DNA from: Gemmatimonadales bacterium
GTDB lineage: Bacteria; Gemmatimonadota; Gemmatimonadetes; Gemmatimonadales; GWC2-71-9
Direction: 5' to 3'
NCBI GenBank assembly: GCA_013003805.1
Contig: JABDII010000485.1
Span: 1 to 7,008, forward strand
DNA: 7,008 nucleotides
Shown here: positions 1-6,080 of the stretch, one piece after another
Layout: each line of letters starts with the position of its first letter
How positions within the stretch are numbered: the stretch's first letter is position 1
The notes under the pieces: model-generated
Database searches by the model: none
What the model was told of the DNA's origin: nothing
The model's input: the letters and a program-made list of their open reading frames with translations, nothing else
Translations under genes and position numbers: made by a program

Positions 1-951
1 GAAGTTGCGCCGCTGGGACGGAGCACCGATCTCCTGATCGGCGAATGGGTGGTCGCGCTCGGCAACCCCTACGGCTACCTGCTCGGCAACGCCGAACCCA
101 CGGTCACGGCAGGGGTGGTGAGCGGCACGGGGCGCAACATCGTGCCGAGCGGGGACCAGCCAGGACTCTATCTCGATATGATCCAGACCGATGCGGCCAT
201 CAATCCTGGGAACTCGGGCGGGCCGCTCTCGAATGCCATGGGAGAAGTGGTCGGCGTGAATTCGTCGATCTTCAGCCCAACCGGCAGCTCGATCGGCCTG
301 GGCTTCGCGATCCCGGTCGAACGGGCGATTCGGGTGGCGGAGCAGCTGTTGCGCGACGGCACAGTCCGGCGCGCCTGGACCGGACTCGAAGTAGCCGGGG
401 CCGATGCGATGCGTGATTGGAAGACGCAGGGAGGCGTGTCGGTCGTCAACGTGGCTCCAGGCGGTCCAGCCGAGCGGGCAGGGATCCGGGCCGGGGATGT
501 ACTGACCGAGGCAAACAACCGCCAGCTCCGCAACTACCTCGATTGGGAGGCGGTTAAGCTCGACCTGCTGGTTGGGGACAGCATCCAGGTTTCGCTCGGC
601 ACGAGCGGCCGTCGCGAGGAGCGCCTCGTCGTGACGGCGGATCTTCCCACGGTGACAGCCGAGCGCGTTACCGTCCTCCGCGACCTCCAGCTCATCACCG
701 TCAGTCCGGCGATTCAGTCCGAGCGTGGGCTGGAGAGCAGCGAAGGCGCATTGATTGTCCGGATCTCACCGTCGGTGTCCCGCGCTACCGGCTTGCAGGA
801 CGGAGACGTCATCCTCGGCATGGACCGCACCCGGATCCGCCGGGCTGCTCAAGTTGGCGAGTTCCTGAATTCGCTTCGATCACGGCAGCAGTTCCGGTTG
901 TATTTCGAGCGCCGCGGTCGGGTCATCTTCACCGATCTGGTGTTCCAGTGA
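1..951 (+). CDS. HtrA/DegP-family serine protease, 3' part (5' end outside window)
   Basis: The reading frame is open from base 1 and gives 316 residues to the TGA at 949-951. It is a trypsin-like serine protease of the HtrA/DegP/DegQ type, a family that degrades or refolds damaged proteins in the periplasm or at the membrane. The visible part begins just before the conserved IGEWVVALGNPYG strand. The catalytic serine is S72 (codon 214-216) in the motif GNSGGPL. The catalytic His and Asp, and any signal peptide, must lie upstream of the window. A first PDZ domain spans about residues 124-214, with the typical GGPAERAGIRAGDVL segment from residue 154. A second, more divergent PDZ-like domain fills about residues 222-316, with LQDGDVILG at 265-273. 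The stop codon overlaps the purB GTG. Family assignment is firm; which paralogue it is cannot be told, so no symbol is given. Confidence 0.93.
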   Translation, partial: EVAPLGRSTDLLIGEWVVALGNPYGYLLGNAEPTVTAGVVSGTGRNIVPSGDQPGLYLDMIQTDAAINPGNSGGPLSNAMGEVVGVNSSIFSPTGSSIGLGFAIPVERAIRVAEQLLRDGTVRRAWTGLEVAGADAMRDWKTQGGVSVVNVAPGGPAERAGIRAGDVLTEANNRQLRNYLDWEAVKLDLLVGDSIQVSLGTSGRREERLVVTADLPTVTAERVTVLRDLQLITVSPAIQSERGLESSEGALIVRISPSVSRATGLQDGDVILGMDRTRIRRAAQVGEFLNSLRSRQQFRLYFERRGRVIFTDLVFQ

Positions 952-2387
952 GCGGCGAGACGTATCGCTCGCCGCTGGGTGCCCGGTACGCGTCACCTGC
1001 CATGCAGCGTCTATGGGGTGAGCGGCATCGGATCGGCCTCTGGCGGCGTCTCTGGCTCGCACTCGCGGAGGCCCAGCAGGAGTTGGGCTTGGGCATCCCC
1101 GACGTGGCGCTCCACCAGATACGCGAGCACCTCGATGATGTCGATCTCGAGGCGGCCAGCGGATACGAGCGCCGGTTCCGGCACGACGTGATGGCTCATA
1201 TCCATGCATTAGGCGACCAGGCGCCGGAGGCGCGCCCGTATCTCCACCTGGGCGCGACGAGTGCCTTCGTCACCGACAATGCCGATCTGATCATCGTGCG
1301 CGATGCGCTGAGGCTCCTGCTCGGACGACTCATCGCCGTCCTCGCCACCCTCGAGAGCGTGGCGCGGCGCACGAAGGATCTCCCCTGCCTCGCCTACACT
1401 CACTTCCAACCGGCCCAGTTGACCACCGTTGGCAAGCGGACTGTGCTTTGGATGCAGGACTTCGCGCTCGATGTGGAGGTTCTGTGCGAACGGCTCGAAG
1501 GGCTCAGGTTTCGCGGGTGTAAGGGCACGACCGGCACCCAGGCATCGTTTGTTGATTTGTTCGAAGGCGACCATGACAAAGTCCGAGAACTCGAGCGACG
1601 CGTCGCGGCCAAGCTCAGCTTCACCGGTCTCTTCCCCGTCACCGGCCAGACATACCCCCGCAAGCAGGATAGCGTGGTGCTGGACTCACTGAGCGGTATC
1701 GCACAGTCATCGGCCAAACTCGCCGGAGATCTCCGGCTGCTGCAACACGAAGGGGAACTGTTCGAAGCGTTCGAGACAGATCAAATCGGCTCCAGCGCCA
1801 TGGCGTACAAGCGCAACCCGATGCGGGCGGAACGGATTTCCGCGCTGGCCCGGTTCGTCATAGCTCTTCCGGCAAACACGGCCCACACCGCGGCCGCTCA
1901 GTGGCTGGAGCGGTCTCTGGACGACAGCGCGAACCGACGTCTGGTGCTGCCGGAGGCGTTCCTCGCGGCCGATGCGATCCTCGTCTTGATCGCCAATGTG
2001 ATCGCAGGCCTGGAGGTCGGCGAGGACATGATCCGGCAGCACGTTGATCGGGAGATGCCCTTTATGGCGACCGAGCGCTGGTTGATGCAGGCGGTTGCCG
2101 CTGGCGGCGATCGACAGACGCTCCACGAGGTGATCCGGCAGCATAGCGTGGCCGTTGCCGAGGCCGTCCGGGCCGGAGCACCCAACGATCTCCTAGCTCG
2201 TCTCGCCGGCGACCCAGCCTTCCACGGGGTCTCCGAAGCGACGCTTCAGGCAGAACTCGATCCCCACCGATTCGTCGGGAGAGCCCCCGAGCAGGTGGAG
2301 GAGTTCCTGGGCGACTATCTTCACCCACTCCTCGAGCGGGCACGACCGCTCGCCACCATCCCCGAGGTCACCGAGGTCACGGTATGA
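948..2387 (+). CDS. purB: Adenylosuccinate lyase, eukaryote-like type
   Basis: The 479-residue product catalyses two fumarate-releasing steps: SAICAR to AICAR, and adenylosuccinate to AMP. It belongs to the fumarase/aspartase superfamily of homotetramers. The signature loop GSSAMAYKRNP lies at residues 281-291, with serines 282/283 in the flexible catalytic loop. H152 in THFQPAQLTTVGKR and H79 in RHDVMAHIH match recalled active-site histidines of human ADSL (His159 and His86). The N-terminal YRSPLGARYASPAM, the LHLGATSAFVTDNADLI segment and the QWLERSLDDSANRR segment closely resemble animal and yeast enzymes. The alanine in SSAMAYK is, from memory, as in yeast Ade13. The length is near that of human ADSL (about 484) and exceeds the short bacterial form. 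The GTG start at 948 overlaps the protease stop as GTGA. No strong Shine-Dalgarno precedes it, which fits translational coupling. Confidence 0.97.
   Translation: MSGETYRSPLGARYASPAMQRLWGERHRIGLWRRLWLALAEAQQELGLGIPDVALHQIREHLDDVDLEAASGYERRFRHDVMAHIHALGDQAPEARPYLHLGATSAFVTDNADLIIVRDALRLLLGRLIAVLATLESVARRTKDLPCLAYTHFQPAQLTTVGKRTVLWMQDFALDVEVLCERLEGLRFRGCKGTTGTQASFVDLFEGDHDKVRELERRVAAKLSFTGLFPVTGQTYPRKQDSVVLDSLSGIAQSSAKLAGDLRLLQHEGELFEAFETDQIGSSAMAYKRNPMRAERISALARFVIALPANTAHTAAAQWLERSLDDSANRRLVLPEAFLAADAILVLIANVIAGLEVGEDMIRQHVDREMPFMATERWLMQAVAAGGDRQTLHEVIRQHSVAVAEAVRAGAPNDLLARLAGDPAFHGVSEATLQAELDPHRFVGRAPEQVEEFLGDYLHPLLERARPLATIPEVTEVTV
2362..2379 (+). repeat. Tandem 9-bp repeat holding the purC ribosome binding site
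   Basis: Two perfect copies of CCGAGGTCA stand side by side at the very end of purB, where they encode the PEVTEVTV tail. Each copy contains GAGG, a core Shine-Dalgarno match. The second (2373-2376) is 7 bases from the purC ATG at 2384, and the first is 16 bases away. The duplication therefore doubles a ribosome-binding motif at the coupled purB/purC junction. The repeat is certain; a regulatory role is inference. Confidence 0.6.
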
Positions 2388-3307
2388 GTGTCCAGACCGC
2401 CGCCCGTTTTCCCTTGCCCTTAGTCCGGCGCGGGAAGGTTCGCGAAGTTTACGATGCCGGCTCGGAGCGGGTATTGCTGGTAACGAGCGATCGGATCAGC
2501 GCCTTCGATGTGGTGATGGCCGAGGCCATCCCCTACAAGGGGGAGGTCTTGACGCAGCTGAGCGCCTTCTGGTTTGAAACCCTCCGCGACACTGTTCCGT
2601 CGCATTACATCACCGCCGACACCGACGCCATTGTGGATCGGCTCCCAGCTCTCGAACCGTACCGCCATCAGCTAGCCGGCCGGTCTATGCTGGCTCGGCG
2701 CACTACCCCTATTCCGTTCGAATGTGTGGTGCGGGGCTATCTCGCGGGGTCTGCTTGGGCGGAATATCGGGAGAGCGGAACGCTGGCAGGCCAGCCCCTG
2801 CCGGAGTATCTCGTGGAGAGCCACGCGCTCGATCCCCCACTCTTCTCTCCCGCAACCAAGGCAGAGACCGGACACGACGAGAACATCACGTTCGCCACCA
2901 TGGTGGAGGCATTGGGCACGGACCGCGCCCAGGCGCTCCGCGACGCGAGCCTGGCGCTCTACCAAGCCGGGCAACGTCGTGCGGCGGACCGTGGGATCAT
3001 CATCGCGGATACGAAGTTCGAGTTCGGCGTGGACGAGGAGGGCCGCATGCTGCTCATCGACGAGCTGCTGACCCCCGACTCCTCACGGTTCTGGCCGGCC
3101 TCCGATTACCGCCCCGGTCTCCGGCAGCCCAGCTTCGACAAGCAACCACTCAGGGATTACCTGGCGGACCTCAAGCGTGCGGAGAAGTGGGACGGTGAGG
3201 CACCACCTCCCCGCCTGCCGCCCGAAGTGGTGGAGGCGACCAGCGCCAGGTACCTCGATGCCTTCGAGCGCTTGACCGGTAGGCCGCTGGGTGGTGAACC
3301 TGCATGA
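2384..3307 (+). CDS. purC: Phosphoribosylaminoimidazole-succinocarboxamide (SAICAR) synthase, long form
   Basis: The enzyme joins CAIR with aspartate using ATP to form SAICAR, the substrate of the PurB encoded just upstream. The 307-residue product carries the N-terminal GKVREVY nucleotide-binding strand (residues 17-23). It also has both family signatures: PFECVVRGYLAGSAW (about 111-125, with R117 and G122-S123) and IIADTKFEFG (206-215, with D209, K211 and E213). LTPDSSRFW follows near the C-terminal third. The size and the C-terminal extension match the monomeric yeast Ade1 type (about 306 residues) rather than the roughly 237-residue E. coli type; this comparison is from memory. The ATG at 2384 overlaps the purB stop as ATGA. 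A GAGG at 2373-2376 sits 7 bases upstream and is a plausible ribosome binding site. The downstream end overlaps psd by 4 bases. Confidence 0.97.
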   Translation: MSVQTAARFPLPLVRRGKVREVYDAGSERVLLVTSDRISAFDVVMAEAIPYKGEVLTQLSAFWFETLRDTVPSHYITADTDAIVDRLPALEPYRHQLAGRSMLARRTTPIPFECVVRGYLAGSAWAEYRESGTLAGQPLPEYLVESHALDPPLFSPATKAETGHDENITFATMVEALGTDRAQALRDASLALYQAGQRRAADRGIIIADTKFEFGVDEEGRMLLIDELLTPDSSRFWPASDYRPGLRQPSFDKQPLRDYLADLKRAEKWDGEAPPPRLPPEVVEATSARYLDAFERLTGRPLGGEPA

Positions 3308-3927
3308 GACTCGCTCCTGAGGGGCGTCCCTTCGTCCTGGGATCGACCGCGGTCTTGGTGCTCCTGGCCGTGCTCGACTGGCGGTGGGCGATGCTCTGGC
3401 TCCCGGTGCTCGTGTGGGTCGCGGCGTTCTTCCGCGATCCGGACCGAACCGGACCGCGAGGGCACGAACTGGTGCTGGCGCCCGCGGATGGGAAAGTCGT
3501 GAGCGTGCGGGAGATCGAGGAGCCGACCTTCCATGCGGGGACGACGAGTCGCATCTCGATCTTTATGAACGTGTTCAACGTTCACGTGAATCGATACCCC
3601 TCGAGTGGAGAGATTGCCCTCCGAGATTACCATGCGGGTACCTTTCTCAATGCGGCCTCGGAGAAGGCGAGCTTGGACAACGAGCAGGCGACCGTGGGAC
3701 TCATGACCCCGAATGGGAGGGTCCTCGTCCGACAGATCGCCGGCCTGGTCGCCAGGCGCATCGTGACCGACCATTCCGTCGGCACGGTGGTGGAACAAGG
3801 TCAGCGCATGGGCATAATCCGCTTCGGTTCCCGAGTCGATGTGTTCCTCCCGACGAGGACGCGAGTCCTCGTCAAGGTGGGTGATCGGACGAAAGCAGGC
3901 ATTACGGTGGTGGCACGATGGACCTGA
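3304..3927 (+). CDS. psd: Phosphatidylserine decarboxylase proenzyme (archaeal-type-related short form)
   Basis: The product decarboxylates phosphatidylserine to phosphatidylethanolamine using a self-generated pyruvoyl group. It has 207 residues. A hydrophobic N-terminal region (about 10-43) with two closely spaced stretches split by DWRW should anchor it in the inner membrane. FFRDPDR (42-48) and APADGKV (59-65, D62) follow, then FMNVFNVHVNR (87-97, H94). The self-cleavage site is GS at 175-176 in RFGSRVDVFLP. Cleavage would give a beta chain of 175 residues and a pyruvoyl-capped alpha chain of 32 residues. The short length and the RFGS rather than LGST site fit the family often annotated as archaeal-type Psd-related. 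The ATG overlaps the purC stop as ATGA, and the 3' end overlaps pssA by 10 bases. The adjacent pssA supplies its substrate, which strongly supports the call. Confidence 0.95.
   Translation: MRLAPEGRPFVLGSTAVLVLLAVLDWRWAMLWLPVLVWVAAFFRDPDRTGPRGHELVLAPADGKVVSVREIEEPTFHAGTTSRISIFMNVFNVHVNRYPSSGEIALRDYHAGTFLNAASEKASLDNEQATVGLMTPNGRVLVRQIAGLVARRIVTDHSVGTVVEQGQRMGIIRFGSRVDVFLPTRTRVLVKVGDRTKAGITVVARWT
3852..3873 (+). repeat. Perfect 9-bp hairpin with GCGA (GNRA) tetraloop inside psd
   Basis: GACGAGGAC (3852-3860) is followed by the loop GCGA (3861-3864) and the exact reverse complement GTCCTCGTC (3865-3873). In RNA this is a nine-pair stem closed by C-G and capped by a GNRA tetraloop, an unusually stable arrangement. 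It lies in the psd coding region, downstream of the self-cleavage serine codon and 44 bases before the pssA ATG. No U-run follows, so it is not a canonical intrinsic terminator. The structure is read directly; any function in pausing, mRNA stability or pssA translation is inference. Confidence 0.55.
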
Positions 3928-4775
3928 GAAGGAAGCACGCCCGCCCGCGACGCGCCAAGCGCCGCCGGGGAGTGGTCATCCTCCCCAGCGCGTTCACGAT
4001 CGGCAATCTCTTCTTTGGCTTCTGGTCAATTGTGTCCGCCTACACGGGCAATTTCATCTGGGCCGGCTGGTTCATCGTCATCTCCGGGGTGCTCGACTTG
4101 CTCGATGGACGGATCGCCCGCCTGTCCCAAACAGGAAGTCGGTTCGGCGCGGAGCTCGACTCACTCGTCGACCTGACCTCGTTCGGCGTCGCCCCTGCCC
4201 TGCTCATGTATTTTCTGGAATTCTCACAGGCCGGCCGATTTGCCTGGGTAATCTGCTTCATCTACGTGGTGTGCGTTGCCCTCCGCTTGGCACGCTACAA
4301 TGTGACCCCACCAGGAGAGGGCTACAGCCGTTGGTTTACCGGCCTGCCGTCGACCGCGGGGGGCATGGCCCTCGCGGTGTACTATCCCTTCCTCCAGACG
4401 TCCTTGGGCCAGGCGACCATCGGACGGGTCAATAGCCAGCTGTTCCTGGTGCTCATGATGCTCGGGCTGTCGGCGCTGATGGTCAGTAACGTCCGGTACC
4501 CGAAGTTCCCCGGAATTGGATTCCGGTCTACCCGTGGCATCCTCGGGCTCTTGCTGCATCTGCTCATCCTGGTCGGGGGTCTTTCTGTCCCCGAGTACTT
4601 CTTCTTCCCGTTCGGCATGACCTACATCGCGTACGGACTGCTGAGAGCGACCGTCTACGGCTTGCTGGAGCGTGGAGAGGACCAGGCCATCGGGTATCCC
4701 AGACACGGCTCCGCCGACCACCCATCGATCCGTCGCATCGAGGACGCACCGCGACGGCGGGGGCAAGGACCGTGA
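3918..4775 (+). CDS. pssA: CDP-diacylglycerol-serine O-phosphatidyltransferase
   Basis: This membrane enzyme condenses CDP-diacylglycerol with L-serine to give phosphatidylserine and CMP; the upstream psd then decarboxylates the product. The 285-residue protein has a strongly basic N-terminus (RRKHARPRRAKRRR, residues 4-17). LPSAFTIGNLFFGFWS follows, then the full CDP-alcohol phosphatidyltransferase motif: D60, D63-G64, A67-R68, G77, D81 and D85, with exact family spacing. Several hydrophobic segments follow (about 95-120, 145-165, 175-195, 210-235), typical of a polytopic inner-membrane protein. The tail is hydrophilic and basic. It is the integral-membrane (Bacillus/yeast-like) type, not the phospholipase-D-like E. 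coli type. The ATG at 3918 lies inside the end of psd (10-base overlap). A later in-frame GTG near 3972 is possible but would remove the basic N-terminus. The 3' end overlaps purS as GTGA. Confidence 0.96.
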   Translation: MDLRRKHARPRRAKRRRGVVILPSAFTIGNLFFGFWSIVSAYTGNFIWAGWFIVISGVLDLLDGRIARLSQTGSRFGAELDSLVDLTSFGVAPALLMYFLEFSQAGRFAWVICFIYVVCVALRLARYNVTPPGEGYSRWFTGLPSTAGGMALAVYYPFLQTSLGQATIGRVNSQLFLVLMMLGLSALMVSNVRYPKFPGIGFRSTRGILGLLLHLLILVGGLSVPEYFFFPFGMTYIAYGLLRATVYGLLERGEDQAIGYPRHGSADHPSIRRIEDAPRRRGQGP

Positions 4776-5023
4776 GGTTTCGCATCCTCGTTCGGGTGAT
4801 GCCACGAGCGGGCCTGCTGGATCCCGAAGGGCAGGCCGTGGAGCGTGCCCTCGTCGAACTTGGGTTCCGTGAGGCAGGGGAAGCGCGCGTGGGGCGGGCG
4901 ATCGAGCTGACCATCGAGGCGGGCTCCGCTGAGGACGCGGGGCGGCAGGCGCAATCGATGTGCGAGCGATTGTTGGCCAACCCGGTAACCGAGGACTTCT
5001 CCCTCGAGGTGATCGCCGCATGA
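4772..5023 (+). CDS. purS: FGAM synthase subunit PurS
   Basis: PurS is the small structural subunit of the three-part phosphoribosylformylglycinamidine synthase, bridging PurQ (glutaminase) and PurL (synthetase). The 83-residue product has the expected size. It shows the family pattern: the strand FRILVRVMPRAGLLDPEGQAV at the N-terminus, LGFREAGEARVGRAIEL in the middle, and CERLLANPVTEDFSLEV at the C-terminus, which matches the usual LLANPVxEDY-type ending. The GTG start at 4772 overlaps the pssA stop as GTGA. It is preferred because the protein then begins exactly at the family's first beta strand. An AAGGA at 4765-4769 is too close to be ideal, so coupling to pssA translation is likely. The stop overlaps purQ as ATGA. 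Confidence 0.96.
   Translation: MRFRILVRVMPRAGLLDPEGQAVERALVELGFREAGEARVGRAIELTIEAGSAEDAGRQAQSMCERLLANPVTEDFSLEVIAA
5006..5012 (+). promoter_or_regulatory. Strong ribosome binding site for purQ
   Basis: GAGGTGA lies 7 bases before the purQ ATG at 5020 and matches seven consecutive bases of the consensus AAGGAGGTGA. It is inside the purS coding region and decides the purQ start. The same frame is open further upstream (from 4960), but an earlier start would add residues not found in PurQ proteins. Confidence 0.75.
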
Positions 5024-5706
5024 TCCAGGCAGCAGTCGTCCGGTTCCCGGGCAGCAATTGCGAGACGGAGACGCTCCGTGCCCTCGAGGCCGTTGGGCTT
5101 TCGGCGGATTTCGTCTGGCATCGCGACGACACGCTTCAGGGGGCTGACGTGGTGGTGCTGCCGGGGGGGTTCAGCTACGGAGACTATCTCCGTTCCGGAG
5201 CCATCGCTCGCTTCAGCCCCATCATGGGCGCCGTGCGCGAGCATGCCAACGCTGGCGGGGCCGTCTTCGGTATTTGCAACGGGTTTCAGATCCTGTGTGA
5301 GTCCGGACTCCTCCCGGGAGCGCTCATGCGGAACGCCCGGCTCACGTTCGTCTCCAGGCCCGTCACGGTTTGCGTGGAACGCACGACGACGCCCTTTACG
5401 GGCGGCTACACCGAGGGAGCCACGCTCACCCTCCCGGTGGCGCATGGGGAGGGACGGTTCGTCGCGTCCGCCGAGGTCGTGCGCGAATTGAGGGCTGAAG
5501 GACGCGTTGTCCTGCAGTATCTCGCAGGGCACAATCCGAACGGGTCGACCGCCGACATCGCCGGCATATCCAATGCCGCGGGCAATGTCGTCGGGATCAT
5601 GCCGCATCCGGAGCGTGCCAACAACGGCATGCTCAACAACGACACTGGCGCCGGGTTCTTCACTTCGATGGCGTCCTGGACCTCTGCTCTTAAAGGAGTA
5701 GCATGA
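5020..5706 (+). CDS. purQ: FGAM synthase glutaminase subunit PurQ
   Basis: PurQ hydrolyses glutamine and passes ammonia to PurL, for conversion of FGAR to FGAM. The 228-residue product is a class I (triad) glutamine amidotransferase. The nucleophile is C86 in FGICNGFQ. The other triad members are H196 and E198 in MPHPER. Other family features are RFPGSNCE at 8-15, LPGGFSYGDYLRSGAIAR at about 47-64, and HNPNGS before the PHPER motif. The length is normal for the small bacterial PurQ (about 220-230). The start at 5020 is chosen because MIQAAVVRFPGSN is the usual N-terminus and GAGGTGA stands 7 bases upstream. It overlaps purS by 4 bases, and its stop overlaps the following small gene. The partner purL lies two genes downstream. 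Confidence 0.97.
   Translation: MIQAAVVRFPGSNCETETLRALEAVGLSADFVWHRDDTLQGADVVVLPGGFSYGDYLRSGAIARFSPIMGAVREHANAGGAVFGICNGFQILCESGLLPGALMRNARLTFVSRPVTVCVERTTTPFTGGYTEGATLTLPVAHGEGRFVASAEVVRELRAEGRVVLQYLAGHNPNGSTADIAGISNAAGNVVGIMPHPERANNGMLNNDTGAGFFTSMASWTSALKGVA
5692..5698 (+). promoter_or_regulatory. Strong ribosome binding site for the secreted small protein
   Basis: AAAGGAG lies inside the last codons of purQ. It is 4 bases from the ATG at 5703 and 7 bases from the ATG at 5706. The longer spacing is closer to optimal, so translation may start at the second ATG. Such a good site right after purQ supports the next reading frame being a true gene. Confidence 0.7.
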
Positions 5707-6050
5707 TGCGAATCGTAGGCGCACTCACGCTCGTCCTGTTGCTCGCCGCTCCCGGCCATACCCTCCTGGCGCAACAGGTCCGGGTCATTGCCCCGGGCAT
5801 GACCGAGGGCCAGGTGCGGGAATCCTGGGGAGAGCCGATCATCGTCCGACAGCGTGGAGAGTTCACGTACATGTTCTACGAGAATGGGTGCCTCAAGACT
5901 TGTGGCATGCACGATCTCGTTATCCTCCAGGGTGGGCAGGTGATCGACGCGGTCGCCCGCGCGAGTTACCATGCATATGATGGAGTGTCATCCAGCCCAC
6001 GTGAGCGGGTGCCCGAGCCTACACCCCCTGCCCCTGTGACAGGCCCGTAA
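5703..6050 (+). CDS. Small secreted protein of unknown function with a BamE/SmpA-like motif
   Basis: I do not recognise a named family. The 115-residue product (114 if the ATG at 5706 is used) has a clear signal peptide. It has an MMR start, a hydrophobic core LTLVLLLAA at about residues 8-16, and a likely cleavage after LLA at 23, giving a mature start QQVRVIAPG. It is not a lipoprotein: no lipobox cysteine is present. GMTEGQVRESWGEP (32-45) resembles the helix-turn opening of BamE/SmpA/OmlA-like domains, and RGEFTYMFY may be the following strand. Two cysteines in CLKTC (63 and 67) could form a disulfide after export. The tail after about residue 98 is rich in Pro and charge. The ATG overlaps the purQ stop (ATGA), so it is co-translated with the purine genes. 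A purine function is not implied by its features. Confidence 0.8.
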   Translation: MMRIVGALTLVLLLAAPGHTLLAQQVRVIAPGMTEGQVRESWGEPIIVRQRGEFTYMFYENGCLKTCGMHDLVILQGGQVIDAVARASYHAYDGVSSSPRERVPEPTPPAPVTGP

Positions 6051-6080
6051 TCTTCCACGGACGCATACACGGAATCTTCG

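Noticed and set aside
3157..3798. Minus-strand open frame of 213 codons across purC and psd
   Set aside because: It is a shadow of two genes with clear signatures. The product is rich in His, Arg and Gly with no motif.
4224..5132. Minus-strand open frame of 302 codons across pssA and purS
   Set aside because: It overlaps the same real genes, its composition is Arg/Pro/Ser-rich, and it shows no recognisable domain.
5177..5193. Seven-pair stem ACGGAGA-CTA-TCTCCGT inside purQ
   Set aside because: It falls in the codons of the highly conserved YGDYLRS motif, so protein constraint plus codon bias explains it well enough.
4564..5724. Long open frame on the minus strand (386 codons) across the end of pssA, purS and purQ
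   Set aside because: It is antisense to three clear enzyme genes with intact catalytic motifs. Its product is low in hydrophobic order and rich in Arg, Pro and Gly, as expected of a high-GC shadow frame.
6035..6069. Possible promoter before the zinc-ribbon gene (TGTGACA and CATACA)
   Set aside because: The spacer is about 22 bases, too long for a sigma-70-type promoter, and both boxes match poorly.
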